A stretch of 6,041 nt of DNA from DTU078 sp002397345 (GCA_937875545.1 CALLYE010000110.1:1-6041); one strand, 5' to 3'. Shown: positions 1 through 6,020, counted from the first letter of the stretch. Translations and numbers: made by a program. Notes: generated by a model not told the origin, from the sequence alone.

Positions 1-323
1 AATGCCGCTCGAAAAAGCTGCGCGAGCCGCAAAATGGCGACGCGGTTTATCTTATCACAAAAGAACCGATCTGGGCGGGCGCGCTTGCGGAACTGCTTGA
101 TAAGAACGGCATACCTTATTTGAAAAAAGGGGCGCTCGGCGAGGGCATGGACACTTATGTCGGCTATGGACTTGAGGTATATTCATTTTACGTACCGTTA
201 CAATTCCACGACGCCGCAAAACAGTTGTGCGACGATATTTTCACCGAAGTGACCGACGAGGATGTGATACTCGAAAGCGACGGCGAAAAGCACGAAGGCG
301 AAAACCAAAAAAACTCCATCTGA
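1..323 (+). CDS. DUF2007-like small protein, C-terminal part (5' end cut by window edge)
   Basis: The frame is open from base 3 to the TGA at 321-323, giving 106 residues without the N-terminus. The fragment starts with Cys-Arg-Ser, which fits the last cysteine of an N-terminal zinc ribbon lying outside the window. It continues into a segment with GDAVYLITKE, then PIWAGALAELLDKNGIPYL and a following KKGALGEGM. The pattern of a short strand, a helix and 'GIPYLKKG' resembles the DUF2007 (putative signal-transducing) ferredoxin-like domain that clostridial proteins place after a zinc ribbon. A second strand and helix (YSFYVPLQFHDAAKQLCDDIF) completes the fold, and the last ~25 residues are an acidic hydrophilic tail. 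The role is unknown, and no enzyme motif or membrane segment is visible. The TTG at 120 is in frame, but the homologous-looking sequence upstream of it shows it is internal. The family call is from pattern memory. Confidence 0.72.
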   Translation, partial: CRSKKLREPQNGDAVYLITKEPIWAGALAELLDKNGIPYLKKGALGEGMDTYVGYGLEVYSFYVPLQFHDAAKQLCDDIFTEVTDEDVILESDGEKHEGENQKNSI

Positions 324-346
324 CTTTTGTCTGAATGGAGTTTTTT
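308..346. terminator. Intrinsic terminator, probably bidirectional, between convergent genes
   Basis: A perfect 12-bp stem pairs 308-319 with 335-346 (AAAAAACTCCAT with ATGGAGTTTTTT). The 15-base loop contains a small inner pairing (GAC 322-324 with GTC 329-331). Because the arms end in an A run on the left and a T run on the right, either strand gives a hairpin followed by U. It should end transcription of the DUF2007-like gene rightward and of hflX leftward; the hflX stop lies 49 bases to the right. The TGA of the upstream gene (321-323) sits inside the loop, so the last codons form the ascending arm. Confidence 0.88.
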
Positions 347-394
347 CATCTGATGTTGGAAATCTATGCGCGATTATATATTGTTAGTTTGTGG

Positions 395-1855
395 TTAGCG
401 TTGCTCCCACTCTCGGAACATGCCGCGGGTTTTTTCGTCGGCGATAGCGGTGACGGCTATGCCGTCGTCATGGTATTCGGGCTCGCCTACGGCGGCGAGG
501 TAATACAGACGCGAAAGCGCACTGGAATCAGCGTGCGTAAAGAAATAGTGAACCTCACGTCGGTTCTCTGCGATAAGCCGCTCGAGCGCGGCGACGAGCG
601 TATCCGTGCCCTCGCCGGTCAGCGCGGAAACATACAGGATATTCTCTCGCGGTATGTCGCAGTTAACGATAGAAGCCACAAGCTGCGAGGTGTACGTGAC
701 AGATAGCGGTTCAACGGGCAGATCGCATTTGTTGTACACATACAGCGTCGGCTTGCCGCCCGCGCCCAGCTCTGAGAGCAGCCCGCGCGTCACCTCAAGC
801 TGGCGCGACTGCTCGGGGTCCGACGCGTCGACAACGACAATCAGCATGTCGGCGTAGGTCACCTCGTCAAGCGTCGATTTAAACGCTTCGACCAGATGGT
901 GGGGCAGATTGCGGATAAACCCGACTGTGTCGGTGAGCAATAACTTCGCGCCGCTGGGCAATTCATATTGGCGCGTGGTGGGGTCGAGCGTGGCGAACAG
1001 CTTATCCTCCGCTAAAATCCCCGCGCCGGTGAGATAATTGAGCAGCGTGGATTTGCCCGCGTTGGTGTAACCCGCGATCGCGGCGAGCGGGATTCCCGAT
1101 TTTTCGCGCCGCTGGCGTTTTAAAGCGCGCCCCGCCTCCATGCGGTCAAGCTCCTCACGCAGCGCGTGCATGCGGCGTTTGATATGGCGGCGGTCGGTTT
1201 CGAGCTTCGTTTCGCCCGGTCCGCGCATGGCGATGTTGCCGCCCTGCTGGCGCGACAGGCGCAGTCCTTGCCCGGTCAGGCGTGGTACGGTGTATTTAAG
1301 CTGCGCAAGCTCGACCTGCAATTTACCTTCGTTTGTCACCGCGTGCAGAGCGAAGATGTCGAGAATCAGCATGCTGCGGTCGATGACACGCACTTCAACC
1401 GGCTCTGATTTGAGTTTTTTTCGCGGAGCGGGCTTTTCAACCTCCGCATTACTCGGCGCAGGTGTAAAAAGCTCGCTGCGTTCACCTATATCGCCCAGCC
1501 AGATGACCTCGCCGAGCGCCGCCGCGTCGTCGGTGACTTCCTCGCCTGTCGAGAGGGTATCCTCGAGGTTTTTTATCTGCGACGGCGTCAGCTCGCAATC
1601 GAAAACCACAAGCTTAACTCCGTTTAGCTTGCACAGCCGCGCAAGTTCATCCGCTTTGCCGCTGCCGATGTATGTTTTAGCGTCCGGATTTTCCTTGCGC
1701 TGCTCCAGCTTCGCTGCGACCCGCCCGCCCGCGGTTTCGAGCAGGCGCTCCAGCTCGGTGAACGACGCCGCAAATTCCGCGTCGGAAACTTCGGGCGTCT
1801 GCACGCCTACGATAACGGCGGGTTCTGATTCGTTTATTTTATAATTTCCTTGCAT
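395..1855 (-). CDS. hflX: GTPase HflX (ribosome-associated) with an inter-domain insertion
   Basis: HflX is a translation-factor-class GTPase that binds 50S/70S ribosomes and, in studied bacteria, splits stalled or stressed ribosomes. This 486-residue protein has the whole family signature. The N-terminal HflX domain shows KTYIGSGKADEL at 60-71, and VIDRSMLILDIFA is at 157-169. The linker helices carry GPGETKLETDRR at 212-223. The G domain has the P-loop GYTNAGKST (262-270), the switch-I DPTTR (291-295), DTVG (309-312), NKCD (375-378) and SAL (410-412). A C-terminal domain follows to the end. The length exceeds the usual ~420-440 because about 55 residues (roughly 101-155) sit between the N-terminal core and VIDR; the second half of this insert is a Pro/Lys/Glu linker. 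The start is ATG 1855, with GGAG (1860-1863) four bases upstream. It lies 33 bp downstream of the TIM-barrel gene on the same strand, so cotranscription is likely. Confidence 0.97.
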   Translation of the reverse strand: MQGNYKINESEPAVIVGVQTPEVSDAEFAASFTELERLLETAGGRVAAKLEQRKENPDAKTYIGSGKADELARLCKLNGVKLVVFDCELTPSQIKNLEDTLSTGEEVTDDAAALGEVIWLGDIGERSELFTPAPSNAEVEKPAPRKKLKSEPVEVRVIDRSMLILDIFALHAVTNEGKLQVELAQLKYTVPRLTGQGLRLSRQQGGNIAMRGPGETKLETDRRHIKRRMHALREELDRMEAGRALKRQRREKSGIPLAAIAGYTNAGKSTLLNYLTGAGILAEDKLFATLDPTTRQYELPSGAKLLLTDTVGFIRNLPHHLVEAFKSTLDEVTYADMLIVVVDASDPEQSRQLEVTRGLLSELGAGGKPTLYVYNKCDLPVEPLSVTYTSQLVASIVNCDIPRENILYVSALTGEGTDTLVAALERLIAENRREVHYFFTHADSSALSRLYYLAAVGEPEYHDDGIAVTAIADEKTRGMFREWEQR

Positions 1856-1875
1856 AATTCTCCATTTAAATAATC

Positions 1876-1908
1876 GGCGCGCTGCGGGTTAACCGCAGGA
1901 GTCGCGCC
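1876..1908 (-). other. Strong intercistronic hairpin across the stop codon, upstream of hflX
   Basis: GGCGCG (1876-1881) pairs with CGCGCC (1903-1908) and CTGCGG (1882-1887) pairs with CCGCAG (1893-1898). The result is a 12-bp all-Watson-Crick stem with a 4-base bulge (1899-1902) and a 5-base loop (1888-1892). On the leftward mRNA it covers the last codons and TAA of the TIM-barrel gene and ends about 12 bases before the GGAG of hflX. It is followed by GATTATTTAAA, which is only loosely U-rich. It could be a leaky terminator, an mRNA-stability element or a translation-coupling structure. The pairing is directly seen; the function is inferred. Confidence 0.6.
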
Positions 1909-2821
1909 CTGCGTTTTGTTTAATTAATTCTTTCGCTGCGTCCATTCCGAGCGTCGAACCGTCCTCCGGTTTTTCCATGCCCTCGAATTCGAGCGACGCG
2001 AACGTATCCGCGCCCGCAATCTGCCGGAAAATCGCGCGCATTGGCAGGTCGCCCTGTCCCAATATCGAGCCGCGCAGCATGTATTCGCCCGAATTGGACG
2101 AGAACCAGTTGCCGCTATCACAGCGGAACAATCCGCCGCCAAGCGGCAATGTGTCTTTTTCGCGGATATAAAAATCCTTGAGGTGATAAAATTTCGTGTA
2201 TGGCAAACATTTTTTAACGGCGACAAGGCAATTTTCGTCCACACAGGCGAAGTTGCCCGTGTCGCAGAGTATGCCGAAATTTTCGCGTCCCACCGCTTCG
2301 GCAAGCCGGATCACCCGGTCTGCGCCGTTGACGAAAAAGCCATGGTTCTCGACCAGCGTCGTAATCCCGTATTGCTCCGCGTATTCGGATAACCGGCGTG
2401 TCGTATCGACCATGACGGGGAACAGCCGCTCGAATTCCGCGGGTGTGTTATGCTCCAGCGGACGGCGGAAGGACGATACATCGTGCCGCATGAAGGGCAC
2501 TCCGACCTTCGCCGCAACGTCGATATGGCGGCAGAGGCGCTCGACTTCCGCTTCGCGCTCGGATTCCGATTCTTTAAGCAGATCGGCAAGCACCGCGTAA
2601 TTCGACAGCGGCAAGCCAAGCTCGGCTGATTTCGCCCGAACACGTTCGATAAGCGCGTCGTCAAACGCTCCGGTTTTGTCGTCGTAAAACACAAATCCGA
2701 AAGGTACCAGCTCGAAATGTTCCGCGCCGCGCTCCGCTGCAAATTCCATTACCTGTATTATATCCATCTCACCGCTATAAATGCGGTTTACCATGCTGTA
2801 CGAAGAAAGTCCGATTTTCAT
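1889..2821 (-). CDS. Sugar phosphate isomerase/epimerase-like TIM-barrel protein
   Basis: The 310-residue protein belongs to the xylose-isomerase-like TIM-barrel superfamily (AP_endonuc_2 fold), cytosolic, usually metal-dependent and acting on sugars, keto-sugars or polyols. It opens with the typical first strand (MKIGLSSYSM). The likely metal ligands sit in the expected order at the strand ends: Glu158 in LVENH, Asp187 in CDTGN, His213 in YHLKD, and Glu278 (or Glu280) in LEFEG. GQGDLP at 255-260 matches the conserved 'G-x-GD' turn. About 40 residues between HLKD and GQGD form an extended Gly/Ser-rich loop (FRCDSGNWFSS region) that probably shapes the substrate pocket. The length is normal, the protein is intact, and no signal peptide is seen. 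The start ATG 2821 has AAAGGGG (2830-2836) eight bases upstream. It heads the unit with hflX and is transcribed away from the UroD-like gene. The substrate is undetermined. Confidence 0.9.
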   Translation of the reverse strand: MKIGLSSYSMVNRIYSGEMDIIQVMEFAAERGAEHFELVPFGFVFYDDKTGAFDDALIERVRAKSAELGLPLSNYAVLADLLKESESEREAEVERLCRHIDVAAKVGVPFMRHDVSSFRRPLEHNTPAEFERLFPVMVDTTRRLSEYAEQYGITTLVENHGFFVNGADRVIRLAEAVGRENFGILCDTGNFACVDENCLVAVKKCLPYTKFYHLKDFYIREKDTLPLGGGLFRCDSGNWFSSNSGEYMLRGSILGQGDLPMRAIFRQIAGADTFASLEFEGMEKPEDGSTLGMDAAKELIKQNAGRDSCG

Positions 2822-2851
2822 TTTAATCGCCCCTTTGCGTTTTATATTATA

Positions 2852-2880
2852 ATTTTACTATATATTCATATTATTGTCAA
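2852..2880 (-). promoter_or_regulatory. Sigma-A-type promoter for the TIM-barrel gene and hflX
   Basis: On the minus strand there is a consensus -35 TTGACA (2875-2880), a 17-bp spacer, and a -10 TAAAAT (2852-2857; 5 of 6 to TATAAT). Initiation would fall near 2845, giving a leader of about 24 bases that contains the AAAGGGG ribosome site. The spacing and the perfect -35 make this the best promoter in the window. hflX has almost no room for its own promoter, so this one probably drives both genes. Confidence 0.78.
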
Positions 2881-2888
2881 GTTGCTTA

Positions 2889-2897
2889 TGATATAAT
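2889..2897 (+). promoter_or_regulatory. Extended -10 promoter element for the UroD-like gene
   Basis: TGATATAATG contains a perfect TATAAT (2892-2897) preceded by TG one base upstream, the extended -10 form that can work without a good -35. No -35 match is seen 16-18 bases upstream. The region where it would lie (about 2869-2874) falls inside the leftward promoter. Initiation would be near 2904. The ATG at 2896 overlaps this hexamer and so would lie upstream of the predicted transcript start. Confidence 0.5.
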
Positions 2898-2942
2898 GCC
2901 TGTAATACAATTTCCGATTTATAGAGTATATTTGCGTAAAAA

Positions 2943-2956
2943 TATAATAGGAAGGA
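2943..2956 (+). promoter_or_regulatory. Second TATAAT followed by an orphan Shine-Dalgarno-like AGGAAGGA
   Basis: A second perfect TATAAT lies at 2943-2948. The only upstream match to a -35 is poor (TTTATA at 2918-2923, with a 19-bp gap). Directly after it AGGAAGGA (2949-2956) looks like a strong ribosome site, but no ATG, GTG or TTG lies 5-12 bases downstream. The nearest in-frame candidate is GTG 2977, 20 bases away. A small hairpin (GCAAAC 2968-2973 with GTTTGC 2984-2989) follows. Either this is a second promoter and the purine run is incidental, or it is a leader element. Confidence 0.3.
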
Positions 2957-3027
2957 AAATCGACACCGCAAACGCCGTGCGCTGTTTGCAACGGTCTGTT
3001 TGTGCGTGTTGGTGCATGGAATTTTAT

Positions 3028-4044
3028 ATGCCGTCTGAAATGACCTCACGCGAAATTATTCGGCGGATTATCGCGCATAATGACGCGCCCCGCATCGGCT
3101 GGAATTTTAACAGCGAACATAACGACATCCGATATGTCAGTACGCGCGCGTATCTGCCCGACCCGCCTAATCCTTTTTCGTCTTGGGGCAGGCATGAGGA
3201 GCTGCTGCGGCTCACAGGTTTTAACGGGGAAGTGTTCCGCGACCGGTACGGGAACATCTACGGACGTTATAACGGCAAAACAAAGGGCGAATGCATCCGG
3301 GGCGCGATAACCGAGTGGAGCGATTTCGATAAATATCTCATGCCCGCGGTCGATCCATTTCAACGTTCCAAACTGAAAGCGTCAGGGTATGAGAGCTGTG
3401 ATAAATTTGTTATGACCGGCGGCGCGTCGCTGTTCTCGGCGCTGCGCGACGCGCGGCTGATGGCGAATGCGCTGGCGGACACATTGCTCGAGCCGGAAAT
3501 GGTCACCGCGTTTCTCGACCGTATAGTCGAGCATGAATTGGCGGTGCTTGACACCTTTTCCGATTGCGGTGTCGACGGCGCGATGTTCGGCGACGACTGG
3601 GGCACGCAGTCGAGCACTTTTATATCGCCCGAAACCTTCCGGAAGCTGTTTTTCCCGCAGTACAAGCGGATTTTCGACGCTTATCATGAGCGCGGAATTT
3701 CAATATTTATGCATTCCTGCGGATATATATATAAATTTATTCCCCTGTTCATCGAATCGGGCGTCGATGTTTTCCAGTTCGATCAGCCCGACGCTTACCC
3801 TGCCGAAACGCTTTCAGCAGAATTCGGCAGCCGCGCCGTTTTCCATTCGCCTGTCGATATTCAAAAGGTGCTGCCCACCGGCGATCTGGATTTTATCGCG
3901 GCGCGCGCCGCGGAAATGTGCGCTGCTTTTTCGCGGAATAAAGCGTGGATCGCAAAAGATTATCCTACATATAACGACATAGGTGTTGACCCGGCATGGG
4001 CGAAACACGCGGAGGATGTTATTATAAATCTGACTCGGATATAA
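3028..4044 (+). CDS. Uroporphyrinogen decarboxylase-superfamily protein, cobamide-methyltransferase-like
   Basis: The protein has 338 residues from ATG 3028. It belongs to the URO-D/MtaA-CmuA superfamily, whose members other than HemE mostly move methyl groups from corrinoid proteins. The N-terminus MTSREIIRRIIAHND (from residue 5) matches the usual opening. Other marks are GRYNGKTKGE (80-89), FGDDWGTQ (187-194), MHSCGYI (228-234, with the His229-x-Cys231 pair used for zinc in MtaA/MtbA) and PVDIQ (275-279). The C-terminal segment AKDYPTYNDIGVDPAW closes the barrel. The HemE arginine motif RQAGRYLP is absent, so heme synthesis is unlikely. Only one cysteine (298) follows the HxC pair, and it is not in the place of the third MtaA ligand. 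Start choice: 3028 has GGA seven bases upstream. ATG 3016 and 3040 are possible, and 3040 begins exactly at the family start. The in-frame ATG 2896 overlaps a promoter -10 and adds 44 residues that match nothing. No methyltransferase corrinoid partner is nearby. Confidence 0.85.
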   Translation: MPSEMTSREIIRRIIAHNDAPRIGWNFNSEHNDIRYVSTRAYLPDPPNPFSSWGRHEELLRLTGFNGEVFRDRYGNIYGRYNGKTKGECIRGAITEWSDFDKYLMPAVDPFQRSKLKASGYESCDKFVMTGGASLFSALRDARLMANALADTLLEPEMVTAFLDRIVEHELAVLDTFSDCGVDGAMFGDDWGTQSSTFISPETFRKLFFPQYKRIFDAYHERGISIFMHSCGYIYKFIPLFIESGVDVFQFDQPDAYPAETLSAEFGSRAVFHSPVDIQKVLPTGDLDFIAARAAEMCAAFSRNKAWIAKDYPTYNDIGVDPAWAKHAEDVIINLTRI

Positions 4045-4107
4045 ACCCGAAACTGTAATTTTATAAAAAATATACAAGCTATTACCGTAAACGGCGATAT
4101 TGTATCA

Positions 4108-4125
4108 TATAATAATATTATTATA
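4108..4125 (+). promoter_or_regulatory. 18-bp perfect AT palindrome with -10 elements, upstream of pgcA
   Basis: TATAATAATATTATTATA (4108-4125) is a perfect inverted repeat made only of A and T. It begins with a consensus -10 TATAAT on the plus strand, and by symmetry has one on the minus strand. An overlapping alternative -10, TATAAC (4122-4127), has TTGTAT (4100-4105) 16 bases upstream as a weak -35. This 118-bp spacer (4045-4162) shows no clear intrinsic terminator for the UroD-like gene, so read-through into pgcA is possible along with initiation here. The palindrome could be an operator, but AT-rich spacers produce such symmetry by chance. Confidence 0.4.
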
Positions 4126-4162
4126 ACTTATTCAGCACTCGGAAAGGCTTCATACCCCTTAT

Positions 4163-5914
4163 ATGGATATTTACAGTACATTTAACACCTGGCTTGACGG
4201 AACGTCCGCATATCCCGATCTTCACGCCGAATTGACCGATATTTCGGGCGACGAACCGTCGATTGTCGACCGTTTTTACACCGAACTGGAATTTGGCACC
4301 GGCGGACTGCGCGGCGTACTCGGCGCGGGCACAAACCGCATGAACGTCCTGACCGTCGGACGGTGCGCGCGCGGGCTGGCGATGCATCTGCGCCGCCGCG
4401 CGCTGCGCGAACTGCTGTCGGGCAGGCAGCCCTCGGTCGCCATAGCGTATGACAGCAGGCGCAATTCGGAACTTTTTGCCCAAACCTCCGCGCGCATCCT
4501 CGCCGAAGCGGGGATAGCGGTGAAAATTCACAAGCAGCTCATGCCCACGCCCGCGCTGTCCTACACCATACGTAAATTGGGCTGCACGGCGGGTATTGTC
4601 GTCACCGCCAGCCACAACCCCGCGGTATACAACGGTTTCAAGGTATACGGCTCCGACGGGTGTCAGCTAACGCCCGAGGACGCGGCGGCGATATACAAGC
4701 AAATGGCGCGCTGCGATTATTTCGCCGCGATCGGCAGGAGTTTTGGCGAGCTTGCCGCAGCCGGTCTGATAAAAATCATCGACGACGAAGTGGTTGACGC
4801 TTTTATCGCGGAAGCGGCAGCACAGGTCCCGCCCGAAGAGGAGAGGCGACGCGCGCTTAAATATGTCTACACGCCGCTCAACGGCACGGGTATAACCTGC
4901 GTGCCGCGTATTTTAGGAGAAGCGGGTTTTACCGATGTCATAATTGTTCCCGAGCAGCGCGAACCAGACGGGAATTTCCCGACCTGCCCGTACCCCAATC
5001 CCGAGCTTCCTCAGGCGCTCGAGCTGGGTTTAGCGTTATGCCGTAAAACAGACGCCGATCTGCTGCTCGCGACCGACCCCGACTGTGACCGTGTCGGTGT
5101 CGCCGTAAAGATTAAATCAGAGAGCGCCGCCGGCACAAAACAGACCGCGTACCGGCTGCTTAACGGCAACGAGCTGGGCATTGTGCTGCTGTACTATATC
5201 CTGATGCGGCGGCAGGAGGCGGGTACACTGCCCGAATCCCCGATTATAATAAAAACGATAGTGACCACTGATCTTGTTTATCGTATAGCCGGCGGTTTCG
5301 GAGCGGAAGTTATCGATGTATTGACCGGTTTCAAATTTATCGGCGAGCAGCTTGGCCTGCTTGAGCGCGACGGCGCGGCGAGTCGTTATGTGTTCGGCTT
5401 CGAGGAGAGCTGCGGTTATCTGTGCGGCAGCTATGTACGCGACAAGGACGGCGTATCGACCAGCCTGCTGGTCTGTCAGGCGGCGGAATATTTCGCGGCG
5501 CGCGGACTTACTTTCGCCGATGTGATAGATTTAGCGGGCAGCAGGTTCGGTTATACCGAAACCAAGCTGGTTAACGTGCGGTACGAGGGCGCGTCCGGCG
5601 CGTCTAAAATGCGCGACATCATGACGCGCCTGCGCGCGGAGCCGCCAAAGGAGATTCCCGGACACAAACTCGAGGTTGTCGACGATTATATAAACGGCGC
5701 GGTCAAATATATCGATAACGGCGCGCGGAGTATTACGCTGCCGCCGTCCGACGCGTTGAAATTCGTATATTCCGGCGGTTTTTCGGTGGTGATCCGCCCG
5801 TCGGGCACCGAGCCGCAGCTTAAACTCTATTATTCGGCGGGCGGCAAGACGCGCTGTGAAGCGTTATCCGCGCTTGAAGCCTTCGCGCACGAATTCGAAG
5901 AATCGATGGGCTAA
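4163..5914 (+). CDS. pgcA: Alpha-phosphoglucomutase / phosphomannomutase, PgcA type
   Basis: The enzyme interconverts hexose 1-phosphate and 6-phosphate in the cytosol through a phosphoserine intermediate, linking glycolysis to glycogen, UDP-glucose and cell-envelope sugar synthesis. All four alpha-D-phosphohexomutase domains are visible. The N-terminal FGTGGLRG is at 44-51. The catalytic loop TASHNP is at 148-153, with Ser150 the phosphorylated residue. The metal loop DPDCDR (305-310) has Asp305, Asp307 and Asp309. The sugar-recognition loop is GFEES (412-416), and the phosphate-binding loop RPSGTEP (545-551) is in domain 4. The length of 583 residues fits the long bacterial type represented by Bacillus PgcA (~580), not the ~450-residue GlmM/AlgC types. 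The start ATG 4163 is the only reasonable in-frame start, but the nearest purine-rich site, GGAAAGG (4141-4147), lies 15 bases upstream, which is long. The gene is intact. Specificity for glucose over mannose phosphate is inferred from family type. Confidence 0.94.
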   Translation: MDIYSTFNTWLDGTSAYPDLHAELTDISGDEPSIVDRFYTELEFGTGGLRGVLGAGTNRMNVLTVGRCARGLAMHLRRRALRELLSGRQPSVAIAYDSRRNSELFAQTSARILAEAGIAVKIHKQLMPTPALSYTIRKLGCTAGIVVTASHNPAVYNGFKVYGSDGCQLTPEDAAAIYKQMARCDYFAAIGRSFGELAAAGLIKIIDDEVVDAFIAEAAAQVPPEEERRRALKYVYTPLNGTGITCVPRILGEAGFTDVIIVPEQREPDGNFPTCPYPNPELPQALELGLALCRKTDADLLLATDPDCDRVGVAVKIKSESAAGTKQTAYRLLNGNELGIVLLYYILMRRQEAGTLPESPIIIKTIVTTDLVYRIAGGFGAEVIDVLTGFKFIGEQLGLLERDGAASRYVFGFEESCGYLCGSYVRDKDGVSTSLLVCQAAEYFAARGLTFADVIDLAGSRFGYTETKLVNVRYEGASGASKMRDIMTRLRAEPPKEIPGHKLEVVDDYINGAVKYIDNGARSITLPPSDALKFVYSGGFSVVIRPSGTEPQLKLYYSAGGKTRCEALSALEAFAHEFEESMG

Positions 5915-5953
5915 AATTTTTAATAAAGCCAAAAATACAACGCATAAAGACCC

Positions 5954-6020
5954 GCGGACAGGGTGTGTGACGTATCAAATTCATGATACCTCCCCCACAC
6001 CCTGTCCGCTGTTTTATTTT
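5954..6020 (+). terminator. Long two-tier terminator-like hairpin after pgcA
   Basis: A perfect 14-bp stem pairs 5954-5967 (GCGGACAGGGTGTG) with 5996-6009. Inside it a second 6-bp stem pairs GTATCA (5972-5977) with TGATAC (5984-5989) around a 6-base loop, with an internal loop between the tiers (4 bases left, 6 right). The stem is followed by TGTTTTATTTTAT (6010-6022), a good U-rich tail. It begins 40 bases after the pgcA stop, so it probably ends that transcript. The outer stem is longer and more exact than a terminator needs, so it may also be a dispersed intergenic repeat. Confidence 0.8.

Noticed and set aside
335..706. A 123-codon plus-strand frame beginning in the terminator
   Set aside because: Its start lies in the right arm of the 308-346 hairpin, and from 395 on it is antisense to the HflX C-terminal domain.
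1140..1844. A 234-codon plus-strand open frame opposite hflX
   Set aside because: It is the antisense shadow of a clearly conserved HflX. Its product is Ser/Arg-rich with no domain, and no ribosome site or promoter is evident.
3533..3982. A 149-codon plus-strand frame inside the UroD-like gene
   Set aside because: It is a +1 frame overlap of a protein with intact family motifs (DDWGTQ, HSCG, PVDIQ), with no independent support.
3028..4044. Assignment as HemE (uroporphyrinogen decarboxylase of heme synthesis)
   Set aside because: The RQAGRYLP substrate-binding motif near the N-terminus is absent, while DDWGTQ and HSCG mark the methyltransferase-like branch.
4085..4094. CCGTAAACGG as a terminator or operator after the UroD-like gene
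   Set aside because: It has only four pairs with a two-base loop and no adjacent U tract, so it cannot form a stable hairpin.
4121..4615. A 164-codon minus-strand open frame opposite the start of pgcA
   Set aside because: Most of it is antisense to the conserved N-terminal domain of the mutase, including the region just before TASHNP. The product is low-complexity Arg/Gly-rich and resembles no family.
5823..5984. A short minus-strand frame (about 54 codons) with GGAGG four bases before its ATG, starting in the loop of the pgcA terminator
   Set aside because: The good ribosome site is a by-product of the C run in the hairpin, the spacing is short, more than half of the frame is antisense to the pgcA 3' end, and the product has no recognisable pattern.
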